DNA of 64,000 bases, from contig JAKZAN010000233.1 of the NCBI GenBank assembly GCA_023053545.1, positions 1 to 64,000 on the forward strand. Direction: 5' to 3'. Made by a program: the position numbers and the translations under genes. Below are positions 47,520 to 61,181 of the stretch, one piece after another. The DNA is from Lepidurus packardi (Eukaryota > Arthropoda > Branchiopoda > Notostraca > Triopsidae). A model generated the notes under the pieces. It made no database searches and had not been told where the DNA came from. It worked only from the letters and a program-made list of their open reading frames with translations. Numbering within the stretch: the first letter of the stretch is position 1; every line of letters begins with the position of its first letter.

Positions 47520-49908
47520 ATGTTACTCCGAACCCTCTTCTTTATCGCACTTATCCTCTCCCCGGCCATCCATGCCCAGGACACCCCCAAGTCTGAGTCC
47601 TATGAATTCACAGCAGAAGTCGCTAGGTAATCTCTCCTTCCTTCTAACTTTACTTCCTAGACTCATGGACATCATTATCAACTCACTCTACACCCAGAAG
47701 GAAATCTTCCTCAGGGAAGTCATATCTAACGCCAGTGATGCTCTCGACAAAATCAGGTTCCTGGCTCTGACTGACTCCGACGTTCTTGGCACCACGAAGA
47801 ATCTAGAAATCCGTATTGACATTAATGAAGAAGAAAAGGTGCTGTCCATCAGAGACACAGGCATTGGAATGACCAAGTCTGAGCTGATCCAGAACTTGGG
47901 TACTATCGCCAAGAGCGGTACCACCAACTTCCTTGAGGCCCTCAAGAGTGGCAATATTAATTTGATCGGACAGTTTGGTGTTGGTTTCTACTCCATATTC
48001 CTTGCCGGCTCTAAGGTCGAAGTGGTCTCGAAGAACAACAACGACGATCAATACATCTGGGTGTCTGATGCCAGCTCTTTCAAGATTTACAAGGATCCCA
48101 ACGGGAATACTCTTGGTAGAGGTACTGAAGTCCGCATCCATCTGAAGGAAGACGCTCTGGACTTCTTAAAGCACAAGCGAGTTAGCAAGCTGGTGAAGAA
48201 ATACTCCGAGTTCATCGATTTCCCCATCTACCTCAACAATAAGAAGGAGGTTGAAGAAGAACTGCCTGTCGACAGCAATAACGAAGGAGATGAGGATGTA
48301 GAGGTCACTGAGAAGAAAACTGAAAATACCAAAGTTAAGAAGACTGTCTACGAGTGGGAAAGACTCAACACCAACAAGGCCGTCTGGCTTCGCGATAGAA
48401 ATGACATCGATGATGAAGAATATATCGACTTCTATAAGAGCATTTCGCACCAGTCAAACCCTCCTCTGAACTGGATCCACTTCAAGGCCGAAGGCTAAAT
48501 TGGCTTCAACTCCATCCTTTACATCCCCAACAGACTACCTTTCGACTACTACCAGACTTACAACAACAGAAAGAATGACCTGAAACTCTACGTTCGCAGA
48601 GTGCTCGTCACATAAAATAAACTTGATATGCTTCCAAAGTATCTATCCTTCGTTCAGGGTGTGGTTGATTCTGACGAGTTACCTCTTAATGTCAACAGAG
48701 AAACTCTCCAACAGTCTAAGACCTTCAAGCTCATTAACCAGAAAGTGACTAAGCGAGTGTTGGATATGGTGAGCGAAATATCGAAGTGGGATTATGTTGA
48801 AGACGAAGAAGACGAAGAAGACTTTGATGAAGATGAAGACGCTGTCCAGCTCACTGAAGAGTAAAAGCAGAAGAAGCGTGAAGAGGCTAGGGCCAGCGCA
48901 CTGGAAGAAAATAAGCGCAAGTATGACCGTTTCTATGGTGAATTCGGCAAGTCCCTCAAACTCGGAGTCATCGAAGATTCTACTAATAGAAAGAAGCTTG
49001 CCTCTCTGACTCGATGGCATACTACTCACAACACTTCTGAGCTGACTTCTCTTGACGATTACATCTCTCGAATGAAAAAGACCCAAGATCAGATCTATTA
49101 CTTTAGCGGTGAAGACAGAAAGGTCCTCGAGAAATCGCCTTTAGTCAAGGGTCTCGTCCGCAAAGGCTATGAAGTGTTGTTGTGTGACGATCCGATCGAC
49201 TAGTACGTCTTCAACACTCTTAATAGCTACGAAGACAAAAATGTTGTGAATGTCGGCAAAGGCAATTTTAAGCTTCCCGAAGATGATGAGACTGAGCGCA
49301 AAAAGCAGAAGGTGCTGACTGATATGTTCAACCCCTATATTGAATACGCCAAGAAACTACTATTCGAGAAAGTCAACTCTGTGATTCTATCGAACAGACT
49401 GACCTCTGAGCCTTGTGTGGTCGTCGCTGATAGCTATGGACAGTCCTCGTTCATGGAGAAGATCCAGAAATCGCAGATGTTCGTCACTGAGGGTAGCAAC
49501 CCCCAGTCCGCCATGAAGAAGATCTTGGAAATAAACCCTAATCACCGCATCAACCAAATCATCCTGGAAAGAATCAAGGTAAATACCAATTCTAAATAAC
49601 CCTAAATTATCATTATTGCTCTATAGAACAATAGCACTGACTCCAAGACCGAGTAGATGATCTAGATCCTGTACGAGAGCGCTGCTCTGGCTTCGGGATT
49701 CGCACTGGCTGATACCAATGACTTTGCCAATAAGTTCTACAAAGTGTATTCGGAAGCTCTGGGAGTTCTGAACCTGAAGCGTAACGAAGACCTCGGGGTG
49801 GACACCAATGTTGAGCTGGACGAGAAGGACTACGAGGGAGACAACGAGGAGGTGATGAGGATTAATCCCTCTGAGATGACGATCGGCGGTGGTGAGGAAG
49901 ACGAATGA
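47520..49908 (+). CDS. HSP90B1: Endoplasmic reticulum HSP90 (GRP94/endoplasmin)
   Basis: Molecular chaperone of the ER lumen, 768 residues, with introns at 47627-47660 (34 nt) and 49579-49626 (48 nt). Signal peptide MLLRTLFFIALILSPAIHAQ. ATPase motifs: IFLREVISNASDALDKIRF, DTGIGM, GTIAKSGT and GQFGVGFYSIFL. A charged linker (DEDVEVTEKK) and the middle-domain NVNRETLQ and DDPIDEYVF follow; the conserved Glu of PIDEY is a TAG codon (49201-49203). The C-terminal dimer region has LYESAALASGF. The protein ends GGGEEDE, without the KDEL or HDEL expected for an ER resident. Confidence 0.93.
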
Positions 49909-50039
49909 TTGCTCCATTAGAATATAATGATATACGTAAATTATTCTTTGTATGAAAAATGATGGTTTTGGCTCGGAAGATCGTTAAGGTCATTTCATTT
50001 TTCGAGCCATTTATTATAGATCAGTCCCAGTACCTACAT

Positions 50040-51924
50040 ATGCAAAGTAACCAGACCCACTTCCAAAAGGGCATCGTCCGAGAGAACAGCCGCGGGGAGA
50101 GGGAGATACTCATACCCGTCCAGAGAGTAGGTCGCAGTCTCTAGCACTCCCCCATCCGAGCCAGTGGAGATTCCCAAGAGTTCAACGAGTATCGTACCAA
50201 GGACAAGCACTCTACTGTCAGGCATCAGGAGCGATCTGCGGAATTTCATGAAAATTCCTTCAGGGATGAAGAGGAAGACGTAGCCTTGGAGTTGGAACTG
50301 AGGAAATACAAAGTAAGTGTTATCCCTCACCTAAAGTTAACGCTACTGTCGAGCGATCGGCACATTTTTGTCATGAAGTTAGGCTAGATGCAAACACCTA
50401 GAGAGCCATCTGGAGAAGCTGGATCAGTTCAGTTCCCTGTACAACAGCCTGCAGCTGGAGTTTGACAAAAACGACAGGACTCTTAAACTCCGCATCTCAG
50501 AACTGGAGCAAGATGCCAGTCTCAAATAAGAAGAGCTACAACATTTTGAGATTCATCTGAAAAAACGCAAGCAGGAACAACAGGATATGATACGGAGACA
50601 TGCGCAGTAACAATCCGCAAAGGACTAGTTGATTGAAGAGATTTCAAACAAAGCAGCAAGGCTCGAGCATGAAGAAACCCGGCGCAAGAAGCAGCACGAT
50701 TCTCAGCTGCATTAACTCAAGGACCGAATAGGGGAGTTAGAGGCCGAACTCAGAGTCTCGAGCGAGCAGAAAGACAAATGCAAACGAGAACTGCAGTCCC
50801 TAAAAAATAAGTATTCAGAACTGGAGTATCGGAATGCCAACAGTACGAACTTGGAGGAAGAGACGAGCAGGTTCAAAAGAGAACTCAGGCAGCGAGACGA
50901 GGATATCCAAGAACTAAGAAGATAACTTTATAGAAAGTAGGAGGAAATCGCCATGCTGCGATAGAGTTTCTCTTCGGCTTCCAAAAGAGAAGGCCGTGAA
51001 AAAGGCATGGAAGGGGAAACGCGGGCACTCCTCGAGGAACGCAAGCACCTCGTCGCCCAACTCCAGGAGGCTGTGCACAGACTGGAAAAAGCCTAAGAGG
51101 AAAATCTCGAGTACCGCAACGATAACACACAACTTTACGCTCTTATTGAAAAGAAAGAAAATGACTTAGATAAAATAGGAGAGACTGTACAGGAACTGAA
51201 GAATAGACTGAGGGTCAAGGAGGTACGAGAGGTGGCAGAAGAGGAAGAAGAAAAAGAGTATAACCAGATGCTGGGCGAACTGCGCCAAGAACTTGAGTCC
51301 AAGTTTGTGAATCAGAGACAGTTCATCGAGGAGCAGGCTGCCCGTAAGCTCGAAGAACTCAAGACTGCTCATATGAGAGAGCTAGAGGTTAAAGCAGAAC
51401 AGCACAAGACTGAGCGTAGATAGCTTGAGGCTCAACTGATTGAGAAGTCAAAACACATCAAGGATTTGGAGGCAGAGGCTCTCAATACGCAGAAACAAAG
51501 AGAGAAGAAATAAGGACATGCAACTATCTCTCAGGAAAACTATACTGAATTTATTAAGAAGTATTCGGTACGGGAGGCTGAGCATGAAAAACTCAAGTTG
51601 GTATGCTCCCAACAAACAGCTGAGATAATAGAATCGAAACTGCTCCTATAGCAGCTCAGTAGCCAGTCCACGGCGAAGTGTACATACCAATAGAGAACAA
51701 TAGTGATGCTGGAGGAGAAAGTAGCCAAACTGACGCGTAAGCTGCAGCAATACGATTAGAGGAATTTGCGTGAGGATGAGCGGGCACTATATGAGGCTAA
51801 AATCGGGTCAAAAAATGAGCTGATCGAACTTCTGGGAGTTAAAATACGAAATATGGAACAATAAATTTATAAGAGCCAAGGAGCAGGAAAGTATCCAGGC
51901 GGACGGGAGAGGAATCGGTACTGA
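50040..51924 (+). CDS. Long coiled-coil protein, 604 residues
   Basis: Two exons over a 70-nt intron (50313-50382), the longest in the window. Exon 1 is polar; exon 2 is one long series of heptads (LEKLDQFSSLYNSLQLEFDK; LKDRIGELEAELRVSSEQ; LLEERKHLVAQLQEAVHRLE; MLEEKVAKLTRKLQQY). No other motif. The layout resembles centrosomal or ciliary coiled-coil proteins such as CEP-type scaffolds, on composition alone. Confidence 0.78.
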
Positions 51925-52300
51925 ACTCCCAAGTAGAGCTCAGGATTTGGGATAGAATGGAGAAGGTCGGAAAGTACACACATAGTCTAGAATTGGTTGA
52001 TTTAAACGGGTACTGTTTGTGGATGGAACATGATTAATAAAAGCATTTCATGCAGATGGTATGAACTCATGGGTTGGACCGCAGGAGATTCTGAGGCACA
52101 TGCGCTCAAACACGGGATTGGTGTCGTATTTTCAGTTATTTGGGTCCGGGACAACCTGACTTCGGTCCAAGTCCAACGCCCGATATTGTTTTGTTCTGGT
52201 CTCCAGTTATTTCGATATCTATAATTCCATCGCTCCACATTCCAGTTAAACCTTTCCAAGACAGAATATAAGAACAATCCCAAAACACCTATTCAAGAAA
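51925..52300. other. Intergenic region
   Basis: About 375 bases before the ERK7-like kinase. A minus-strand frame here lacks coding character. No RNA gene or repeat was seen. Confidence 0.45.
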
Positions 52301-54376
52301 ATGATGGAAACCGAAGCCTCCCAGCAGGTCGAGGATCATGTCCTCCGAAAGTATCGTCTCCTCGAAAAGGTTGGAAGCGGTTCATATGGTCACGTCTGGA
52401 AGGCCGAGTGCCTCGCTACACACCAAGTCTTCGCACTCAAAAAAATATACAAGGCTTTCAGGAACGCCAAAGATGCACAACGAACCTACCGTGAAATATC
52501 TATCCTCATAAAACTGTCTCCATCCAAGTGCATCGTGAAGCTGCGGGAGGCCATCCCATCCTACTCTTAAGAAGACCTGTACCTAGTATTCGATTATATG
52601 GACTGCGACCTATACTCTGTTATCCAGGGCCGCGAAAGTATTCTGAACTCCACCCACTACAAATATATCGTGTACCAGATGGCTTATGGGATGCGTGCAC
52701 TCCACCACGCCCAGGTGCTGCACCGGGATATCAAACCAGCTAATGTGCTAATAAACTCGGACTGCAGCATCTACCTATGCGATTTTGGGCTGTCCCGATT
52801 TCTGAAACCCCACCGCAGCAAAAGTGACAACCTCAGCTAAAACTGTGCTACCCACACAAATAATAACCAAAATGACTCATTGCTAGAGGGTGAGGTCTTT
52901 GCGTTTGAAGACAACGAAGTAGAGAACCCTGTAGTAATGACAGAGTTCGTTTCTACTCGTTGGTATCGCTCGCCTGAGATTCTCTTTGGGAGTAAAACGT
53001 ACGGCAAGCCTAGTGATGTCTGGAGTCTGGGATGCGTGATAGCAGAACTCCTCACAGGTAAACCCATTTTTGGGACCGAGGACCTGCTTGAACAGATTGA
53101 TAAAATTCTGAGCTTTACGGGTGCTCCCAGGCCTGAAGATTTAGAAGCTTTAGAAGGATCCAATATTCCAAATCTAAAGAAATATGGCAGTGGCGAGAAA
53201 ACCAGACAGCACACATTAGCTTCCATCGAGGATCGTCAAGCAGCAGACTTGGTGTGCAGGCTGCTCGTCCTGAATCCCCGGAACAGGCTCACGGCTGATC
53301 AGATCCTCAGACACCCCTACTTGAAATAGTTCTGGCAATTCCTACCCGAAGAAGAGGAAATCAAAGATGTCGAATGTGATATCAATGACAGTGTACAGCT
53401 GGGTGCCTCGGAATATAGGAAACTCGTTGACAGCATGGTTATGTAGAAGTACCCGGAGAACGTGTTATCTGCGCCACACAAAAAGTTGGTATTTCGCATG
53501 AAGGATTGGAAGAAAGAAAATCTCGACAGATCCAGCCACCACGAAAGACTTAACTCTTCCCTCATGCAAAAGGCATCTGCAGATATGAGTGTGTACACCC
53601 GACTTGTAAAAGCACCCAAGATCAACCTCAATAAGTCTCCAGATGCTTCCCACAACAGCCTCAAGGAAAACTCACCACATAAATAAGCACGGATCAGGCT
53701 ATATGCCAAATAGCCTCAGGAGCAGCGGGACTGGAGCAAATCGAGCGACCAAAATGTATTTTTGTCTACAGCAGGGTGGACTGGGCCTAACAGCCCCAAA
53801 TAAGTTAAATACGATACGATCAAGAAGGCAAAACCAAGAGAAATTGTGACGAGGAAGCATCAGGAGTCTATAGATGCGTCATGCGAAGAACTCCCAATAC
53901 AGAGGAACAACACAAGGCCCATCAGAAGATACCTCAAGAGAAAGTAGCAGAAGGAGAGTCTGTTGGAGGAAAAGGAGAACTTTAACAACAGTGTGTACTC
54001 CAAGAGCAGGGATAATTCCAACAATAGATCAATCGCGTCTTTCCACAAGAGTCCCTACCAAGAACATGTCAACAGAAGTCTCATCCGCAGCATCGACAAA
54101 CACACTAAAAGCAGTGCCATTGTCCATGTTCCGCCCATCATCTCTAAAGCAAAGAACTAGAGTTCTCTTCACAAGTCCTCCCTTCACTCGCAGAGCACAA
54201 AGTATATGGGTAATAAGGGGGTCATAGTGAACAGACAGCTCCTCAAGGAGTACCAAGATAGTGCAGTTGCCAAAGAAGGCGGAGGAAGGGTGCTTAAGAA
54301 GGGCCGATTGAATAAGAACATGTGGTAAAGACCGGCCGGCTTCAAAAACACCAGCACTCACAACAACCAGCCCTGA
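52301..54376 (+). CDS. ERK7/MAPK15-like kinase with TEF activation motif
   Basis: An intronless 691-residue MAP kinase. The N-lobe FALKKIYKAFRNAKDAQRTY is close to the ERK7/8 signature IFDAFRNATDAQRT. The glycine loop is VGSGSYGHVW, the catalytic loop HRDIKPAN, then DFGLSR, STRWYRSPE and YGKPSDVWSLGCVIAE. Between DFG and the TxY site lies an insertion of about 45 residues, and the TxY motif reads TEF (52940-52948), so the usual activating Tyr is absent. The C-terminal tail of about 340 residues is Ser/Lys-rich and probably disordered, as in ERK7. ERK7 relatives in ciliated cells act at basal bodies; that role here is inference. Confidence 0.85.
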
Positions 54377-54538
54377 ATATTATGTCAATATCTGTTCAAT
54401 TTTCCATAGAGTCCCACTAACTTTTAAGCCAAAATTATAATGTTGCTTTGCATGCGAACTTATGTGTTAATAGAGTATGGGACAAATCATGTGCTGTGCA
54501 TAGTTATTACCATCGGTCCAGTTGTGGAGCCATCGTCT

Positions 54539-55492
54539 TCAGTAGGCTTGGCCACTAAACTTCTTGTCTTTTTCTCGCTCTAGTAGCAGATTTTTCAGCA
54601 GTTCCTTCAGATCCTCGAGCTAGTCCTTCAGACGCTTGTTTTCTTCATCTAAACAATCCATGTCTTCCTGACTTTTCTCCGACCCTTCATCATCGCTCCT
54701 CTCATCGATGACTCTAATTCTTTCTTCGTATTACGTACTCTTCTTCTTCTACTCCTCCAGCTCACACTACAACTCGCCGATATACGCTCCCAGGTTGCTC
54801 AGCTACGCGAGCAGACTCTTTTACCGCGCCTTGTACTGTGACACTGTCTGATTCAGACTCACGATCTCGTTCTTTTGTCTCTCCAACTGCCGCTGCATGA
54901 CATTCTGCAGTTGCTGGTGCACACTTTTACTGTTCATTCCCACATCTTCAGGTTTTATAAAGTACTCTTCTTTCTCTGCAACCCTTGGGCCATCCTTTGC
55001 TATCGATTTTTTCGAGTTGCTATCATACCGGATCGGTGTCGCAGCTCCTTTTTTCTCCTTGTCCTTAGAAAAACAGTGGCTGTTCGCATCTGGCATGCAT
55101 GTGGGCTTGGTAGAGGATGCGATTGAGACATATTTCTTCTTGACGTTAAGCTCGGAGGACACTTTGGGTATACTCAAGTTCTCGGAGGCATTCTAATCGG
55201 TATGCAAATAAGCTCCGAACGATCTTCTGCGTTTAGAAGCCTAAAAGGAGGAATCGTGAGTGCTGGGTGATATATCTGTTGGAAGGTGATGAGTGAGTTG
55301 ATAGTTTCGGGGTCTATTGGGGCGTTTGGCATCGTGGTTTAGCGGGATATTGGCTGGGTTATAGTTTTCTTTGAGGAGGTTGGACTTGGATCTGCTAAAA
55401 GTGGCAGTGATTAGGGGGTCCTGGTAGAAAGAGGAGTGGTCGGAATGCTGGGTGCGGCACTGGGTTTCGTGCTTCTTCTTCATGTAGAACAT
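54539..55492 (-). CDS. Coiled-coil protein, 317 residues
   Basis: A single exon from ATG 55490-55492 to TGA 54539-54541, convergent with the kinase gene. The N-terminal half is polar (MFYMKKKHETQCRTQHSDHS). The middle has SVHQQLQNVMQRQLERQKNE followed by heptads and a charged end (IRVIDERSDDEGSEKSQED; LEDLKELLKNLLLERKDKKF). No family was recognised. Confidence 0.68.
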
Positions 55493-55871
55493 CAATGGTT
55501 TTATTGTTAACAGCTGGATTTTATAATTTTAACCTGGCTGTTAATCTGAGTCGGGTCCAACACAACAGCGGCATTGAGCCTATAGTCGGACTGCTATATC
55601 TTATGTGATGATATAGTTTCGGCAATGCACTAATTAGAAGACAATGAGTATGCTGAAGATATGGTCTGGTAGGCTAGCCTCGGTCGGTAGCTCTAGCAGG
55701 AGACTATTCTTGTTATAGATGGTGCGTGATATAAAAGAGGGAGGGGCTGGTCATTAGTAGAGCAATAATCGAATAATCGAATTCCATCGCTAATATACAT
55801 GGATTGGTTTTTACACTTCATTTTTCTCTTGTCTTCGCATTTTCTGCTTTTATTTAGTTAGAATCCCAGCT
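55493..55871. other. Divergent intergenic region
   Basis: About 380 bases. A short tandem echo GAATAATC occurs twice near 55768-55782. No supported gene or RNA. Confidence 0.4.
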
Positions 55872-57853
55872 ATGGACAACATCAAGAAGAGAACCCCGAA
55901 AAGCTACCCTCCCAAGCATCCACACTCGGGTTCCCAGCCCGTCCTCCTCCAGGAGCCCAGACGCACCCAGCTCCACAAATAAAACCCTGAGCCCTTCCTC
56001 AATCCACATACCCCGCTCAGAAAAAGTCCCACGAACCTCCCCCGATAATCACTCACCACGGTCAAAGCCAAACCTAAGCAGACAACTTCAGTGCACAAAG
56101 CCCTGAAGGGTCTATAGGTGTCGTATTCTCATTCTGGTACGTAGCATCGCCATTTACAGAGTTTGTTTCCATTCGTGACTGAGTATAGAGAAATAAAGAA
56201 GTTAGTGTGTGGGGTGGCCGAAAAAATCATCAGCTAAATGTTTCTACAGAACATCTTCGGCTGAGAAGATTCACAAGCAGGTCACCAAAAAGAAGAAGCC
56301 GTTCGGCCAGGATAAGCCTAGCAAGCTGCCTGCGGAGGACATCAGCCAGTTTTCCGACACCGACGATTCTGGATTCGAGGAATACTTCCTCTTCGAAAAC
56401 CGGATCATACCCATCATCAACAGCGACTAAAAACGAGTCGTCAATCGCTATTTTCACTCAACTGCTTCCACCCACGAGAAGACTATATGGAAAAGTACTC
56501 AGATCGACTTCATTCCTAAATAGCAGCGCGACCAGGAAGTCATGACCGAACCTCCTGCTTCCAAGTCTGACTTCGCTTTCCAGGTTGAACTTAAACCACC
56601 TACTACAGTGCAGGAGACCATGACTGATGTGCCTGAGGCTGTCCCCGAGAAAAAGCAGCCAGTACAAGTTCCTGTGGCTCCTGCGCGCGTTTAGGAGATG
56701 AAGTTTGACGAGTTTCTGAACAAGCTTGAGTTTCTGTATTTGCCTGAATAAAGACATTTCAACGAACTAAGTGAGATTTAAAAGTGCCACTACAAGGATT
56801 TGTTCACGGCTCTCGCGGAAAGGCTAAACCCTCACAAGGCTGGTGAGGAGCAGGACGAAATTAAGGAATAGGAGTAGAAGACGGGAAAAGACATCGAACT
56901 GAACAGCTACGAACACGGTGGGTTCATCCTTCACCAGATCAACCAGCAGGTCGCTGAGGAGATCCAGGAGCGGATCGCCCAGCAGATGAGCTGCATCGAG
57001 GCGAACACCGAACGGGGCATACCGACCAACTTGCTGTCGATCCTGTCCTACCTGTCGAACCTCTTCTGCTTCATCGAACGTACTTGCCCTCATCCACAAA
57101 TGTTGTATATTTACGCGTGTAGTGCAATACAAGGAAGAACTGCTGAAAGGAATCAACAGTCCCTACGGCTTCTACAACAACTAGCGTTTCTACATGATCA
57201 GCCACGGGCAGGCGCCTTACAAAGTCGAGAAAGTGCTTTCGGACGAAGTCTTCAACTAGTTCCAGAAATAATTCGTAAGGAATTCCCATCTTTAACTTCT
57301 CTCTTCTTTATGCTTTCTTCTGTGCTTGTTTCAGTTCAACATCGACGACTAATAGCCAATGTTAATGAAGTCTCTGGAGTACCACAATAAAGTGCTATTC
57401 GACGTACTCAATGAAGAACTCAATACCTTTAGGCCATTCTTCTCTTGTAACGGTGAACCCTACTTCTGGTTCACGCCTGGCAAAATCACATTCTTCTCTA
57501 TCGGCTAGGACGATGTCGAACTCGTCCTTGAAAAGGCTAAAGTCAAAATTCTGGAGTCTGCTAGTTACCTGTGCGGCATACATAGTTCCTTCAACACCAA
57601 AATCCATCCTTCAGAGACTCGTTTCAAGAACAATAAACTTGTAACGGAGCCCATAGAAAATATAGTACTTCGGGATGTGCGAGAAGAGCGGGAGCGCAAG
57701 CTGCTATTCGGATAGATTCGGCAGGTGGACGAGTCGGTGTAAGTCTAGGACGAACGGACACGGATGGCGTTGGAGCTTAGCGAGCTGGTAATGCAGAAGA
57801 TGCTGAGCGAGGCGAGCCGCGAGATACTGGACCTGGGAAACCGAGAGTGTTGA
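55872..57853 (+). CDS. Unknown protein, about 617 residues
   Basis: Four exons joined over introns at 56209-56233 (25 nt), 57080-57122 (43 nt) and 57275-57334 (60 nt); the total is an exact codon multiple. The N-terminus is basic and Pro-rich (MDNIKKRTPKSYPPKHPHS). A central acidic patch (FSDTDDSGFEEYFLFENR) is followed by helical stretches (MKFDEFLNKLEFLYLPEERH; ILHQINQQVAEEIQERIAQQ). The C-terminal part looks folded (YGFYNNERFYMISHGQAPYK; PYFWFTPGKITFFSIG) and ends in charged helices. The first intron is the least certain. No family was recognised. Confidence 0.66.
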
Positions 57854-58041
57854 GTGGTCGGATCTAAACACTTCTGATCTAAAATCTGTAATTTCGTTTG
57901 TCTTTAATATTGGGCGTACTGTGAATACTTGGTTGAGAGTGGAACTGGGTTTTGGTGGAGTCTGCTGGATTAAACCCTGAGGTTGTTAGAAACCACGACG
58001 GGTTTAGTGATATTTTAATCATTTGTCTAACAAGTAACTAT

Positions 58042-59262
<1,221 letters not shown>

Positions 59263-59557
59263 AGTGGCTTAGGAATTTGGGGAAGGGCGAGTGGTATGAT
59301 CTATTGGAGAAATTGGGGGGTGTGTGGCGGCGCCCCTGATTTCTGAGTTCACCTATGCCTGCGTGTTATCTATCCCTTTTGCTTTATAATTTGGATATGA
59401 GATTTCTTCTATCAGACGTAGGCGATAGTTCTTCTGCAATAAAATCTTCTGACGACTTCTAATCATCTAATATACACGCACCAGTCACCATTAAATGATC
59501 TGTCTTTCCAAAAGAACAATATTTAGAAGATTATTAAACTTAATATCATTATCCCCC

Positions 59558-61087
59558 ATGTCCCTCAACACCACTAACATCTTCACTGCCACCAAGCTTC
59601 TCGTCTCCTTCCTCAAAGCACTCTCCGACGCTGAGACTGCCCTTGAAAACATCCGTCTTCAGCTTTACCTCGAAAAGCACTTCTCTCTCGTCGGAGCCTT
59701 CGAGCTGCTCGATACCCATCGCAAGTCCTTTATCACCAAGGGCGATATTCTGCTTTTCATGACTGCCCAAGGCACCTTCCTTTCTGATGCTGAAGTCGAG
59801 ATTATCTTCGAACATCTCATGGCTCCTTCCACCATCCCATAGAAGACTGGGCGAACGATGATCAAACTAGAAGATCTGATGTCGACCATCTTGAGCTCAA
59901 AGGAAGCGATCATCAGAGACATCATGAATAGGAATCCTGACGCTATGAGCGCAAATCTCTTTGCTCGCGAGTCTGTGACTAGAATGCTTGTCAGCTTCTT
60001 CAAACAGATTCTGACCAATACTCGAGAAGTGGAGGCTGCCAAGACACCCCTTCAATACTATCCCAAGGACCAGCTGTTCAGTCTGTTGGATGTCGATTCG
60101 AAGGGAAGAATAGATTACGGGTCTATCAGATCATTCTTCAGACTGAGTGCGGCTGCGACTGGCATCCACGACGAAAACGATGAAATCACCAATGGAGTTC
60201 ACCAGTACCTTATCAAGGCCTCGATGCCTTTGCCCCTTATATATTCTACCTTCATCAAACTGGTTACTGGTCCTATTGTGCAACAGGAGGACGATCCCTT
60301 TAACAGTCTGAAGGATGAATACGATGCCAAATGGGACGAGAACAGCAAAAGAAGGGAGGAACTACTCGAAAACCAGAGGATGAGAAATCAGCTCGTGGCA
60401 CAGCTTATCAACAGAAACCGATCCATTGAGGAAAAGGTTCTAGCAAGGAGCTAAACATCAGGCAAAGATCTCACCCTTTCCAGAGCAGAGAGTACTACGT
60501 CTAAGTCAAAGCTAGAAAAGAAGTCTCCAAGCACAGACAAGGAAGAAGTACTCAAGGCCAGTAAGTTTAAGCCGAATGAGACCGAGAGGGAGTTCTATCT
60601 CAACAGGGCTAAAGAAATCATTGCCACTGAAAGTAGCAACAACGAGTTGGCTACTTTGAAAAAATTGTTGGAAAACACGACACAGGACTTGCTGGATGAG
60701 CGACACAAGAGAATGTAGCTGGAAGATACACTTCTTAGTTATAAGTCAAGAGTCGAGGCTTTGGAAAATAAGCTCGACAGATTGGCTCTGAAGGAACTGG
60801 AAAACTCAGCAGTCAAGATGAATCTGTACAAGAGTGACAGGAACAACTGGTCTGTTCAGAAACTGAGCCAGGTGCTGCAGGAGCAAACCATGGAGCAAAC
60901 AGCGAGCACTTTGGCCCGAAAGCGCAGCATGGAAGGGTTGAAGACTCCGTCAAACTACCGGATCAACTACTGCAGAGACACTCCTTCAACCAATCTGTAC
61001 GCGAATACAGTGATGAACAGATCAAGGGAGATCACACGTGAATTCGAAAATCTGAAGCTGAAGATCAATGCGCGTGGAGTTCGATGA
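59558..61087 (+). CDS. EF-hand / coiled-coil protein, 509 residues
   Basis: An intronless gene. The first 200 residues hold weak EF-hand-like units (FELLDTHRKSFITKGDIL; LFSLLDVDSKGRIDYGSI), with the second keeping the DxDxKGxxDY pattern of a loop. Downstream are charged helical regions (EYDAKWDENSKRREELLENQ; LENKLDRLALKELENSAVK) and a basic end. EF-hand plus helix proteins of this sort are common in ciliate axonemes and cortex; the exact family was not recognised. Confidence 0.75.
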
Positions 61088-61181
61088 TGTTTGGCACAAC
61101 CGAAAATGACTTTTGACGAAACACTCATTATTCTTCAGCATTTAAGCTTTAACGATAACGATGGGAATGCATAATATTTAT

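Noticed and set aside
56207-56545. Ser/Arg-rich plus-strand frame of 112 codons
   Set aside because: It overlaps in another frame the exon with FSDTDDSGFEEYF and other ordered sequence; it has the low-complexity look of a shadow.
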